Origin: Marinobacterium_A aestuariivivens
GTDB lineage: Bacteria; Pseudomonadota; Gammaproteobacteria; Pseudomonadales; Balneatricaceae
Direction of reading: 5' to 3'
Length of the DNA: 64,000 nt
Assembly: GCF_042661465.1 (NCBI RefSeq)
Contig: NZ_JBHSWE010000001.1
Coordinates: 1 to 64,000 of the forward strand
The position numbers and the translations under genes were made by a program. Position 1 is the stretch's first letter, and every line of letters begins with the position of its first letter. The notes beneath the pieces were generated by a model. It was not told the origin of the DNA. It saw nothing but the letters and a program-made list of their open reading frames with translations, and searched no databases. Positions 1-11,024 of the stretch are shown piece by piece.

Positions 1-150
1 ATGACCCCAATCGAGTTTCGCGACAAGTTCCGGCTGCTGGCGTCCGTCAACTTCGATCAGGCCCGTATCGATGCCATCACCGCCGCAATCGACGATCTCG
101 AACAGGCCGAAGACTGCAGCGAACTTCTCGAACAGGTTCTCAGCATCTGA
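1..150 (+). CDS. C-terminal end of an MmgE/PrpD-like protein (partial)
   Basis: An open frame runs from the left edge of the window to a TGA at 148-150, giving 49 residues. The piece is acidic and helical, with a KFRLLASV stretch followed by an Asp/Leu-rich tail (DDLEQAEDCSELLEQVL). This resembles the end of MmgE/PrpD family proteins (2-methylcitrate dehydratase-like), where an 'aKFR-LA...' segment precedes a short acidic terminus. The ATG at position 1 is therefore more likely an internal Met than a start. The family call rests on this short resemblance only; a small independent protein cannot be excluded. Confidence 0.45.
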   Translation: MTPIEFRDKFRLLASVNFDQARIDAITAAIDDLEQAEDCSELLEQVLSI

Positions 151-155
151 GGAAT

Positions 156-247
156 GGTGTTGGGTTGCGGCCCTGCGGGCCTCTACCCAACCTACGCTCG
201 AACCTTGATGTTACATGTTGGTTGGAGCCGAGCGCCCCCAACACCAT
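156..247. repeat. Dispersed palindromic repeat (GGGTT...AACCC type), copy 1
   Basis: GTGTTGGGTT is followed by its partial complement ACCCAACCTACG, and the copy closes with CCCCCAACACC. It fills the gap between the MmgE/PrpD-like end and the first SDR gene. The same core recurs near 36.9, 41.1, 50.8-51.0 and 53.8 kb. The transcript should fold into a hairpin. Confidence 0.6.
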
Positions 248-274
248 TAATCATTGTAAAAAGGAATAATAACA

Positions 275-1041
275 ATGCGATTCAACAATAAGGTCGTTGT
301 GATCACCGGCGGCGCCGGCGGTGTCGGTCAAACCCTGGTCAGGCTGTTCGCCAGCGAAGGCGCGCGCATCATGATTGCCGACATGAACGAGGCCGGCTGC
401 CGGCCGTGGCCGAAGAGGCCCGCCGGCTCGGTGCCGAAACCGAGTACCTGGCCGGCAACCTGCGTGAAAAGGAGTACTGCGAAGCGGTGATTGCCGGCAG
501 CGTCGAGCGCTTCGGCGGCGTCGACATCCTGCTCAACAATGCCGGTATCATTCCCCGCGGCACCATCGAGGAGACGACCGACGAGATGTGGTTCACGGCG
601 ATGGACGTCAACCTCAACGCCGTCTTCTTCCTCTGCCGCGCCGCCATTCCCCATATGAAACAGCGCGGCGGCGGCGCCATCGTCAACACCTCCTCGGTCT
701 GGGGCACCTATCCGGGGCCGGCCCACGTCGCCTACTGCACCAGCAAGGGCGCGGTCGCCGCCCTGACGAAGAATCTCGGTCGCGACTGCGCGCCGCTCGG
801 TATCCGCGTCAATGCGGTCTGCCCGCACGAGATCAACACGCCGATGATCCGCAGCGGTTTCGAGCGCCGCGGCCTCGACCCGGAGAAGGCGATCGAGGAG
901 CTGAACAGGACGGTGCCGCTGGGGCGCATTGCCGAACCCGAGGACATCGCCGACGTCATCGCCTTCCTGGCGTCCGATCAGGCCCGCTATATCGCCGGCG
1001 AATGCGTCGAAGTCACCGGCGCCAAACCCGTATCCGGTTGA
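275..1041 (+). CDS. Short-chain dehydrogenase/reductase 1 (frameshifted)
   Basis: This is a classical SDR oxidoreductase of about 255 residues, using NAD(P)(H) to interconvert an alcohol and a ketone in the cytoplasm. The start ATG at 275 opens the Rossmann motif TGGAGGVG (residues 11-18). NNAG lies near residue 89 and the catalytic Tyr/Lys pair in YCTSK near residue 155. The frame changes at about 397, where CGGCC replaces an expected CGGGCC; the two halves otherwise join as one normal SDR. The second SDR follows 24 bases later, so the two form an operon, possibly with the MmgE/PrpD-like gene upstream. The substrate cannot be read from the sequence. Confidence 0.8.
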
Positions 1042-1065
1042 AAAGCCCGCTAGAGGAAAAACGAG

Positions 1066-1820
1066 ATGAAGTTGAACGACAAAGTGGCCGTCGTCACCGG
1101 CGGCGGTCGCGGCATTGGCCGGGGCATCACCGAAAAGTTGCTCGACGCCGGCGCCGTGGTGCTGGTCGCCCAGCGCCAGCCGCTGGACGAAGCGCTCGCC
1201 GGCCATCCCGGCGTCGCCTGGACCGGGGTCGACCTGGCCGACCGCGAAGCGCCCTATGCCATCGCCCAGGCGGTCGAAGAGCAGTTCGGCGGCGCCGATA
1301 TCCTGGTCAACAACGCCGGCTTCATGTTCGAACGATCGCTGGACGAAATGACCGAGAACGACTGGGACCGGTTGATGATCGTCAACATGCGCGCCCCGGT
1401 ATTCCTCGCCAAGGCATTGCTGCCGCATGCGCGCCGCGGCGGCGGCAGCATCGTCAATATCGGCTCGATCGAGGGGCTCGGCGCCAACCCCGGCATGCGG
1501 CCTACTGCGGCTCCAAGGCCGGCGTCCACGGCTTCACCCGCGCGCTGGCGGTGGATCTCGGCCGTGACGGCATCCGCTGCAACGCCATCGCGCCGGGCTG
1601 GATCAACTCGGACCTGAGCGATGCCTATATCGACGCCCAGCCCTACCCTGAGCAGGTCCGTCAGGAGCTGCTGCGGCTGCACCCCGTCGGCCGCACCGGG
1701 GAACCCGGCGATATCGGTGCGACGGTGGCCTTCCTCGCCTCGGACGATTCGGCCTTCATCACCGGCCAGGTGATCGTCGTCGACGGCGGCCGCACCGCCA
1801 AGCTGCCACTGCCGTTCTGA
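1066..1820 (+). CDS. Short-chain dehydrogenase/reductase 2 (frameshifted)
   Basis: A second classical SDR of about 252 residues. It shows TGGGRGIG at residues 11-18, NNAG near residue 84, a YCGSK active-site motif, and a C-terminal GQVIVVDGG strand typical of the FabG-like group. The reading frame breaks at about 1497 (GCGGCC where GCGGGCC is expected), just before YCGSK, and resumes one frame over to a TGA at 1820. It is co-directional with and tightly spaced behind SDR 1, so the pair may carry out successive oxidations of one substrate. That pairing is inference; no substrate-specific signature is recognisable. Confidence 0.8.
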
Positions 1821-1922
1821 TACGGAGATCGAGCGCTGCGGCACAGCGGCTTGGTGATGCCGCCGTGCTTCCGGCTGCAAACCACTCGGACGCCATGTAC
1901 CGCTCATGAAGGTTCCGCCCGA

Positions 1923-3115
1923 TCAGGCGTCGAGCTCGCGGTTCAAGAAGACGCTCAGCTTGCGCATCAGGACAGCCTTTTCGAACGGCTTGACGATAAA
2001 GTCGGCGGCGCCGACCTTGCGGCTTTGGATCACCGTTTCCTTCTGCCCGTGATGGCCGGTGATCATAACGACCGGTATCTGGGCGAACGTCTTGACCGAC
2101 TTGATCCGGCGGGTGGTGTCGATGCCGTTGACATCGGGCAGGCCGACATCCATCAGCACCAGGTCCGGGCGCCTGCGGTGCATCAGCGCCGGGCCTCGCT
2201 GCTGGAGGCCGCAAAACACAGCTCCAGATCCACGCCGGCCAGCACCCGCCGCAGCAGCCGGTGCTGGAACTCATCGTCATCGACAATCAGCACCAGCGGT
2301 TTTACAGCATCGGACATTTGCTGCAGGGTGCGAATCGACTCCATCTGCGGCTCGAGCTGCTGCTTCAGCTGATAGGCCCACTGCCGAATCGGCTCGATCG
2401 ACGCCCGGGCGGCGCTCAGGTTCTGGCCGATCTGCCCCTGCTTGAGCTGATCGAGTTCCCGGGCCAGACGGTCGATGGCCGCTTCAAAGCCGCCGCGGTC
2501 CCAGTGCTCGAGCAGTTCGCCACGCTGTTCCGAGGCCAGCCGGCGGGAGAATCCCTCGAGCGCCGTTTCGATTTCATCGCCGGCCCGGTCGAACGACTGG
2601 CTGGCAAGATCTAGCTGTTCCTGACCTATCGCCAGATTCTGCTCCAGCATCGCCTCGAGCCCCTGGATGCGACGTGCCTGAGCGGCAAACTCGGCTGCCG
2701 TCGGCCCTTCCGCCTCTCCGATGCCCATCTGCTGCAGCGCATGATGGACTTCCATCGGCAGACGGTTCGAATCGTAGCCGAGCGGCCAGAACAGTACATA
2801 ATTGGCATAGTAGCCCTTCTTGCATAGCACATAGACCTGCTCGAGCTCGCCCTTGCTGCAAAGGATGATGGTACGGTGAGGCATACCGTGTACCTCGGTG
2901 CTGAGCCGGTAAAGGCCGAGGTAGTAGGCCTGCGCCTGCGCCAGGGTCGTGAACGCCAGCACCAGGACCGCGGGGCGGTGGGTCTCGAAGTCCTCGACCG
3001 CCTTGCCCGGATCGGTGGAAACCGCGACATTGTCGAACTCCCGCCGCAGCATGTCGTGGATGATCCCGGCGTCGTCGACGTCCTCGGCGGCGACCAGAAT
3101 GTTCTTCGACTCCAT
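1923..3115 (-). CDS. Two-receiver response regulator with N-terminal pseudo-receiver (frameshifted)
   Basis: A predicted cytoplasmic signalling protein of about 397 residues. Residues 1-120 look like a receiver fold, but the phosphoacceptor position reads VLVLAFTT rather than D, so this domain is probably not phosphorylated. A helical, Gln/Glu-rich linker follows (about 150-290). The C-terminal receiver starts at LVLIVDDDE and carries the acceptor Asp in DLVLMDVGLPD and a Lys in IVKPFEKA. The frame shifts at about 2195 (GCCCGGCG, one G short), inside the second receiver. The start overlaps the stop of the REC-EAL gene by one base (TGATG), indicating translational coupling. There is no output domain, so it may relay phosphate or bind the EAL partner. 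Confidence 0.8.
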
Positions 3116-4320
3116 CAGGCACGGCCCCCCGTCAGGCCGGTGCTGCGCTTGTCCCAGTCGGCCACCCAGGCGTTTAGAGACTCGGCCGGCAGCGGCCTGG
3201 AAATGAAATACCCCTGAACGATATCGCAACTGTGCCGGCGACTCAGGAACTGCCAATCCGCGAGGTTTTCCACGCCTTCGGCAACCGATTTCATGCCGAG
3301 CCGGTGGGCCATGTCGAGGCTGGCTTCGAGGATGGCCCGCCGGGCGCTGTCGCGGACGGCATTATGGACGAAGCCGGCGTCCACCTTGAGCTCATTGAAG
3401 GGAATGTCACGCAACTGGCTGAGGGACGAATGCCCGGTGCCGAAATCGTCGATCGACAGGGTGACGTTCTTCAGCCGCAGCCGGGTCAGGATGTCGAGCG
3501 CCGTCAGCGGATTGTGCATCAGTTGCGACTCGGTGACCTCGAGTACCAACCAGGAGAGGTCGACGCCGGCGTTCTTCGCCGCCGCGGCGACGAACTCCGG
3601 AAAATCCAGCCGCACCAGGCTGCTCATCGACAGATTCACCGCGACACTCAGACGCAATCCCCGGTCGTGCCATTGCCGGCACTGGCGCAGGGCGCCGCAC
3701 AGCACCTGCCGCGTCAGGCCTTCGATGAGGCCGTGCTGCTCGGCCACGGCAATGAACTGATCGGGATAGACCAAGCCGTCCCGCGGATGCTGCCAGCGCA
3801 CGAGCGCTTCGACGCCAACCACCTCGCCGCTGCGCACCGACACCTTGGGTTGATAGTGATTTACCAGCTCGTCATTGGCGATCGCCGCCTCGACCTCGTC
3901 CGCACCGTACTGGATCCTGGTGGCCCTGGCACGGTCATCGGCGCCCTGCTGCTCCGCTTCCAGTATCTGGCGCAACTGCGCCGGCGTGACGGGCTTGCGC
4001 AGCGCATCATGCACCTTCAGCCGGTGTGCCGTGGCGAGGCACTGCACTGTGTGCAGAATGCGCTCGTCCTCTCCGCTCATCAGCACCAGGCCGCCGCGGA
4101 AACCGATGCCGGCCAGGTAGCGGATCATTTCGACGCCGTCCATCTCCGGCATCTGGATATCACAGAACACCAGGGCCATCGCGTCCGGATCCGACGACAG
4201 CACCTCATGCGCATCGGCCGCGCACTGACAGGCCTCAATCTGCGAACAGCCGAGATTCAACAGCTGACGGCCAAGCAGTTTCAGCACGAAAGGATCATCG
4301 TCGATGATCAGGATTTTCAT
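3115..4320 (-). CDS. Response regulator with EAL c-di-GMP phosphodiesterase domain
   Basis: A 401-residue protein that should hydrolyse cyclic di-GMP to pGpG under phosphorelay control. Residues 1-125 form a receiver (acidic IIDDD at the start, acceptor Asp54 in VFCDIQMPEMDG, Lys in LRKPVTP). From about residue 145 an EAL domain shows the signature EALVRW (172-177), NLS, EVTES, the metal-binding DD of SIDDFGTGHSS, and LKVD, so the catalytic set appears intact. Its stop overlaps the start of the two-receiver gene below. The hybrid kinase 0.4 kb away on the other strand is a plausible upstream partner, but that is inference from position. Confidence 0.9.
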   Translation of the reverse strand: MKILIIDDDPFVLKLLGRQLLNLGCSQIEACQCAADAHEVLSSDPDAMALVFCDIQMPEMDGVEMIRYLAGIGFRGGLVLMSGEDERILHTVQCLATAHRLKVHDALRKPVTPAQLRQILEAEQQGADDRARATRIQYGADEVEAAIANDELVNHYQPKVSVRSGEVVGVEALVRWQHPRDGLVYPDQFIAVAEQHGLIEGLTRQVLCGALRQCRQWHDRGLRLSVAVNLSMSSLVRLDFPEFVAAAAKNAGVDLSWLVLEVTESQLMHNPLTALDILTRLRLKNVTLSIDDFGTGHSSLSQLRDIPFNELKVDAGFVHNAVRDSARRAILEASLDMAHRLGMKSVAEGVENLADWQFLSRRHSCDIVQGYFISRPLPAESLNAWVADWDKRSTGLTGGRA

Positions 4321-4714
4321 CAGTCCTCCTCGATTGCCGTCATCCCTGAACCCTTCGTCTTCGCGCCACCTTGCCGGGCCTCCTTCCCAACGCCGCAAAC
4401 AGCAGGGGACCTGTCGAGAAAACCTTATGAATTATAGGCCTTAATCCTCCATACCGCGCCGCACAAAGATACCATTTCGAACCGTATCACCTCATTACCT
4501 GTGGCGCCAAGACAGCAGTCCCTGTCGCAACCGGATATCAATCTGTTCCCGGACCGAAACCTGCCAACCGGTGGACAGCCGTACCATGAACAAGACGCCG
4601 GATCCGGCACTTCCGCTCTCTCCGACTTTTCGCCTGTGTCACTGTGACGACCGGCCAAAGGTGCTAAGCTGCACCACTGTTTTCGTACGTTGACGGCAGT
4701 GGCGCAGTTCATCG
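4321..4714. other. Divergent intergenic region, no gene seen
   Basis: This gap of about 390 bases separates the leftward signalling pair from the rightward hybrid kinase and presumably holds both promoters. No convincing -35/-10 pair, repeat or small coding region was found. Confidence 0.4.
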
Positions 4715-7700
4715 ATGACCCGGCTTCCCGTATCTTTCGAGTTCAGTTTGTTATTCGGCCGCGGCACTGCAACGTTAGCCGCCCTCATTGCGCAGGTCGT
4801 GTTGTTTGAACGCCTCGGCGGAGACGCGGCCACCGCCGCCGAAAACCTGCGAATGACGCCGGCGGCCGCGACCGCCCTGCTGCTGTCCGCCCTCGCCCTC
4901 TGGTGGTTGAGTCTCGATCAGATTCGCCTCCAGCGGCCAGTCACCATACTGCTGTCGGCAGTCGTGACGCTGATCGGCGCGAGCGCCCTGACCGACTATC
5001 TGCTGGCGCCCGAAGACATCGTCGATGCGCCAGAAATCCCCGACTGGCTGACGGCGCGAATGGTCTCGCCCTTCACCGCCATGGCCATGGCCTGCCGGGC
5101 CTCGCACTCGCCGGTCTCGGCTGTAACCTGTTGCGACGGCTGGTCCATCCGATGGCGGCGGTCGTCATGATACTGAGCCTGCTGTCGCTGCTGGACCGGC
5201 TGCCGACGGCGGCCAGCCTGCTGTCGGCGGGCATGTTCCACAGCATGCCGCCCGAGGCCGCCACCGGCCTGCTGCTGCTGGCGCTCGGCACGCTGTCGCT
5301 GAGCGCCCGTGCGAGCCGGGACGGGACGTCGAACCCGCACCAGCATGCGATCGAATTGAAGACGCTCGGCGCCTCGGTCTGTATCTTTATCTTTCTGATT
5401 GCCGGCGGCGCCTACACCTACCAGAACGGCCAGCGCTATCTGGACAAAAGCGACGAAATCGAAAACCTCCAGCAGTTCCTGTCCGAGCTCGACCTGCTGG
5501 AGCAAAGCGCACGCAATGCCGCGCCTCAATTAATAAAGGAGCTGTTGAGCGGCGAAGAGGAGCCGCAGCAGATCTACTCGCACTACCTCGGCTCGGTCAA
5601 CGAACATCTGTATCAGCTCGAGGTTCTGGCCGCGAACGATGGCCGGCTTTCGGTTTTCGTACTCGAACTGCAGGTCCTGATCGCCCGTCAGTCCGAAGCC
5701 TTCTACAATGCCCTCCAGGCCTATGCGGCACAGGAACCATTCTTCCCCGAACACCTGCTGAACGACCGGTCACTCGACGCGACCCTGGCCGCGATCAACG
5801 GGCACACAGCCGGGCTACAGGACCTGGCCGGCAGGATCCTGGAGGAACAGGAGCGCGGCCGGCAGCGGGCGCGTTTACTGATACTGGCATCGCTGCTTGT
5901 GACGCTTGCGGGCGCGGCTCTGCTGTTTTTCGTGCTGTTCCGGATCATCAACCGGGAAATGACGCAGCGCACTGTCGCACAACGGGCCCTCGAAAGACGG
6001 GAGCACTATATAAGGGCGATCGTCGAGAGCTCGCCGGATATTCTAACCGTCTTGAATCTTGACGGTTATATCGAGCAGGTTTTTCGCCAGAACCAAATTG
6101 CTTTTCCCGAAGCTGCTCCGGCAACGCACTGGCTCTCGCTCTGGCAGGGCGACGATGCCAAGGTGGCCAGAGGGGCTCTCGAACAGGCTCGCCGCAGAGA
6201 GACCGGCCAGTTTCGCGCGAGCCTTGCGACGTCGAAGGCCGCCACTTCGTGGTGGGACGTCATCGTAACACCGATTTCCGACACCCGCGGGCAGCCCGAG
6301 CGGCTGCTGTGCGTATGCCGGGACGTCACAGAGATCCACAATGCCCACGAGGAGATACGCTCGCTCAACAAGACGCTGGTCCGGCGCGTCGACGAGCGGA
6401 CCCGGGAGCTCGTGCAACACGAAACCCTGCATCGCGAGCTGCTGGAAAATATGGCCGAGGGGGTCGTCGCCTGTGATGCCGATGGACGGATAACATTGCT
6501 CAACAGGACTCTGCGCCGATGGCACGGACTCGAAGGGCCGGCGTCCGGACAGGATCCGCAGCTGGACTTTTTTGGGCAGACGGTACCACGCCGATGGCTG
6601 CCGAAGAGATTCCGCTCGCACGCGCGCTGCGCGGCGAATCCCTGTCGAACGTCGAGCTTCGAATCCGCTCCGAGGGCCTGCCGGAACGAGCGGTCCGCCA
6701 GCGGCGGCCCTCTGATAGGCCCGGACGGAGGAATCGAAGGCGCGGTCGTCACCCTGCACGATATTTCCGAAAGCCAGAAAAGCGCCCGCCGCTTCGCCGA
6801 CCTGTTCGAATATGCGCCGGATGCCATTCTGATCGTCAACGAGTCCGGAGCCATCCTCCAGATCAACCGCGCGGCGGAACTGATGTTCGGCTGGCGCCAG
6901 GCCGAGCTGCTCGGCCGACCTGTCGAAGCGCTGATACCCGACTCCCTGGCATCGCGACACGTATCGCTGCGACGCGAGTATGTCCGCAATCCTGCACCCC
7001 GGGCCATGGGAGCCGACAGCCGCTTACTGGGCCAGCGCAAGGATGGCACGACCTTTCCCGTCGATATCAGCCTGAGTCCGATGCAGTCGGGCGACCACCG
7101 CCTGGTCACCGCCTTTATCCGTGACGTCAGCCAGCGTGTCGAAGCCGAGCGCAGCATGCGCGAATCGACGGCGATGCTGGATGCGATCGACGACGCCGCC
7201 TTGAATTTCGATCCCGATTCGCTCACCTTCAATTATGTCAACGAAGGCGCGCTCAGGATGCTGGGGTACGAACGGGCCGAGCTGCTTGCGATGACACCGC
7301 TGGATATCTGCTGCGAGTTCGACGAGGCGGCGTTTCGCAATCGCCTCAAGCCGCTGCGCCGGCAGGAGGTTCCGAGCCTCAGTTTCACGACCGTTTTGAA
7401 TTGCCGGAACCAGGATGCCGTGACCGTCGATGTGCGCCTGCAATACCTGCTGATCGACGGTACCAAAGCCCGCTTCATCGCCCTGGCGCGGGATGTCGGG
7501 GAGCGCGAACAGGTGCTTCAGGAGCTGCAACTGACCTCGCTTCGACTGGCCGAGGCCAACGAGACGGTGCGGCGCGAGCGCGCGCAGCTGGCCGACCGCG
7601 TCGCCGAGCGCACAGCGGAGCTGCAGCGCGCTTACCGTGCGCTGGAGGACGCCAAGCACGAGGCCGAGGAGGCGAATCGCGCGAAGTCGGTCTTCCTGGC

Positions 7701-9612
7701 GACCATGAGCCATGAAATCCGGACGCCGATGAACGGCGTCATCGGCATGCTCGAAGTGCTGGACCAGACCGCTCTGAAGTCCCATCAGCAGGATGCCGTC
7801 AACACCATCCGCGAATCGGCCTTTTCGCTGTTGCGGATCATCGACGACATCCTCGACTTTTCCAAGATCGAGGCCGGACAGATGCAGCTCGAGCAGGTCG
7901 AGGTCTCGATACCGGAGACCTTCGAAGCGGTGATGGGGGCCCTCGGGGCCGTCGCCCGGCAACGCAATGTCGATCTTTACCTGTTCGTCGACCCGGAGGT
8001 GCCGGAGGTGATCGTCGGGGACCCGACCCGGCTGCGCCAGATCCTGTTCAACCTGATCGGCAATGCGATCAAGTTCAGTGCCGGAGACTACGGACGCCGG
8101 GGCCAGGTCGAGGTCGAGGTCGCACTGACGGCGCCGCAACGGCTCAGCTTCAGTGTCGCCGACAATGGCATCGGCATGGACGAGGCCACCGTCCGGGGCC
8201 TGTTCCGGCACTTCAGCCAGGCCGACGCCAGCACGACCCGGCGCTTCGGTGGCTCGGGGTTGGGCCTTGCCATCTGCAAGCGCCTCACCGACATGATGCA
8301 GGCTTCGATCGGCGTCGAGAGCCAGCCCGGCCAGGGTTCGACCTTTACCGTCCGCCTGCCCGTTCAGGCGGCCGAGGCCTGTGCAGACAGCTCCCCGGCC
8401 AAGCTGTCCGGCCTGAACATCGTGCTGGTGGGCGACGATGACCCCGACAGCCGCAGCCTGCGCCGGTATCTCGAGCAGCTGAACGTACGGCTGCGTTCAG
8501 TGACGAGCCTTGACGAAGCCGCGCGCAGAGTGCCGACGCTGGACAGTCCGATTGTGATCCACGATACCGGCCACCGCTACCGCTCGCCCGAGGCTTTGCA
8601 AAAGGCGTTCACGGCGTCGCCTGCCGTACCTCATCTGCTGGTCAGCCGCAATCCACAACGGCCGGACGAAATCACTGCCCTCTCCGTGCTCTATCTCGAT
8701 GCCACCCAGCTCACCGGACATTCGCTGCGCCGAAGTCTCGCCGTATTGCTGGGGCAGGCATCGCCACCGATCAGCCACGACCCGCAGCACGAGCTGCCGC
8801 TGGAAACCGAGATGACGGCGCCTTCCGTTGCCGAGGCGAGGGCCCAAGGCCAGCTCATCCTGATCGCCGAGGACGACACCATCAACCAGAAAGTCATCCT
8901 GAAGCAGCTCGAGCTGCTCGGCTACGCCGGCGAGGTGGCCCGCAATGGCCGCGATGCCCTGAATCTCTGGCGCGAAGGCGGCTATGGCCTGATCCTGACC
9001 GACCTGCACATGCCTGACGTCGACGGCTTTCAGCTGACGCGGGCCATTCGACAGGAGGAACAGGGCGCCCACGCCATCCCGATACTGGCACTGACCGCCA
9101 ATGCGTTGCGCGGCGAGAAGGAGCGCGCTCTGACGGCGGGAATGAACGACTACCTCACCAAGCCGGTACAGCTCATGGAACTCGACCAGGCGTTGCAGGA
9201 GTGGATGCCCGAAGCGGACGGACTGCCGGTCGAGAGCCAGGATAGCGATGGCCACGATGGCGCGGTCATCGATATCGACGTGCTCGAACAGCTGGTCGGC
9301 GACGATCCCGACACCATCCGGGAACTGTTGCAGGCTTACCGGGATTCGGTTTCGGAGTTCTCCCCGCAACTCGAGAAGTCCCGCCAGCAAGGCGATGTCC
9401 AGCAGATAGAGTCCATTGCCCACAGGCTGAAATCATCGTCACGCTCGGTGGGCGCCCTGCACCTGGGCGACCTCTGCGCGGAACTCGAAAATGCCTGCAA
9501 GTCACGGGATCTCGACTATGTGGACCATTGTATCGAAGAAGTCGAGGCAAGCCTGCGACAGGTGCGTATTGCCCTGCAGTCGAGGCTGAGGGATAGCGGC
9601 CGCCTGAAGTGA
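4715..9612 (+). CDS. Large membrane hybrid sensor histidine kinase with PAS, HisKA, HATPase, REC and HPt domains (frameshifted)
   Basis: A sensor of about 1632 residues. The N-terminus has several membrane segments, then a periplasmic-type stretch of roughly 140 residues closed by a further segment (LLILASLLVTLAGAALLFF). PAS-like domains follow at about residues 430-960, joined by a coiled coil. The kinase core has the H-box MSHEIRTPMNGVIGM (His near 1000) and the ATP-lid GGSGLGLAICKRL. A degenerate receiver starts at LNIVLVGDDD. A full receiver carries the acceptor Asp in LILTDLHMPD (near 1428) and KPVQ. A C-terminal HPt has IAHRLKSSSRSVGA. The frame shifts near 5085, and a compensating pair at about 6575 and 6705 scrambles one short PAS segment. 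The architecture predicts a complete multistep phosphorelay in one polypeptide. Confidence 0.88.
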
Positions 9613-9954
9613 GGCGGCTCGACAACCGCCGGCGACTTCTTGATTCAAATTTCAGATGGCGCTGTTGTGATGACTGACGCTTCAGGAAGTAACCCGGCAG
9701 GATTCGATCGAAATTGCCAAGCCTGGCCGCGGCCGGGCATGGTCACGCAGGCAGGATTAATAGTGTCGTCATCAAGGAAAAGAGGGGTTGTTGACTGGCA
9801 TCAATTCATCTTTACGATGAAAGCCCACTACAATAGCCAAGCATCGGTATTCGCGCATTTTGACGGAAGGCTGGCGACTACCAGCCGGTCCAACCAAACG
9901 CCAGTACGGCCTTTAGGCATCGATCGCCCATAACGAAACCCTTGGGAGCCCTCA
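9613..9954. other. Intergenic region, no gene seen
   Basis: About 340 bases of lower G+C between the hybrid kinase and the patatin gene. It contains no recognisable coding region, repeat or terminator and probably carries the promoter of the patatin-gntP operon. Confidence 0.35.
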
Positions 9955-11020
9955 GTGCTGCAACACTCTCTGGATCTTGCCCTGCAGGGGGCGGTTCCCA
10001 CGGCGCCTTTACCTGGGGAGTGCTGGATCGTCTTCTCGAAGATGGAAGCATTCAGATACGTGGTCTCAGCGGAGCAAGCGCCGGCGCGATGAATGCCGTC
10101 GTCCTCGCATCCGGTTACGGCACCGGCGGAAGAGACGAAGCTCGACGCCGGCTCCGCTCTTTTTGGGAAACGGTCGGCCGGAAGCAAGCTCACAATCCAT
10201 TGGGCGTAACGATGTTCGATACGCTGTTCGGGCATTGGGCCCCCTTACGGGTTCGTCGGTATTCAGCTTCTACGACATCATTTCACGGCTCGTTTCACCC
10301 TATCAGCTCAACCCACTGAACATGAACCCGCTGCGGGATGTGATCGAGGACCATGTCGATTTCGACGCGATACGGCAGTTGGAAAGCATCAGGGTTTTCG
10401 TATCGACGACCAATGTGCGTACCGGTCACCACCGTATTTTCCGCAATTCGGACCTGAATCTGGATGCAGTGCTGGCCTCGACCTGCCTGCCGATACTTTT
10501 CCAGGCCGTGGAAATAGACGGGGAAGCGTATTGGGATGGCGGCTATACAGCGAATCCGGCGCTTCTGCCGCTGATCGAGGAGAGCGAGCCGGCGGATCTG
10601 GTGTTGGTTCAGATCAATCCCGTCGAGCGGCCCGGCATTCCACGGACTGCCCATACGATTATCGACAGGATCAACGAGATCAGCTTCAACAGCAGCCTCA
10701 ATCAGGAGCTGCGCACCGTTGCCCTGATCAAGCGCCTTCTCGCCGAAGAGGCGGGTTCGGACCACGGCTACCGCGGCCGCCTGTTCAGCAAGATCGAGGC
10801 GCTCTGTGTTCACCGCATCGAAGCCCAGAAGGAGATGCGGAATTTTGGCGCGGCCAGCAAGCTGGCATCGAGCTGGCCTTTTATCGCGCGCCTGCACGAT
10901 ATCGGCTATGACGCTGCACATGTCTGGCTCGAAAAACATCGCGCCGACCTCGGCCAACGATCGACCGTAGAGCTGTTCAGGGAATATGCCGACATCAACG
11001 GCGCAGGCAACGGAGAGTAA
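9955..11020 (+). CDS. Patatin-like phospholipase/esterase (frameshifted twice)
   Basis: A lipid acyl hydrolase of about 355 residues. The oxyanion-hole glycine motif GGGSHGAF is followed by the nucleophile elbow GASAG, and the catalytic-dyad Asp lies in WDGGYTANP. I chose the GTG at 9955, preceded by GGGAG, because the coding sense (LQHSLDLALQ) already reads into the glycine motif. The frame changes at about 9985, where five Gs stand in place of six, and at about 10238 inside a C run. It sits four bases upstream of a GntP permease. Patatin, a GntP-type permease and 3-hydroxybutyrate dehydrogenase are a recurring neighbourhood in proteobacteria, suggesting a role in short hydroxyacid or polyhydroxybutyrate metabolism. 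The dehydrogenase is not in this operon. Confidence 0.8.
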
Positions 11021-11024
11021 GACG

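Noticed and set aside
588..1820. A 410-residue forward frame spanning both SDR genes
   Set aside because: Only its last part is the true SDR 2 C-terminus; the rest is an Arg-rich out-of-frame reading. The apparent fusion is caused by the frame slip.
9780..9835. TTGACT and TACAAT as a promoter for the patatin operon
   Set aside because: The spacing is over 30 bases, far from the 15-19 needed for sigma-70.
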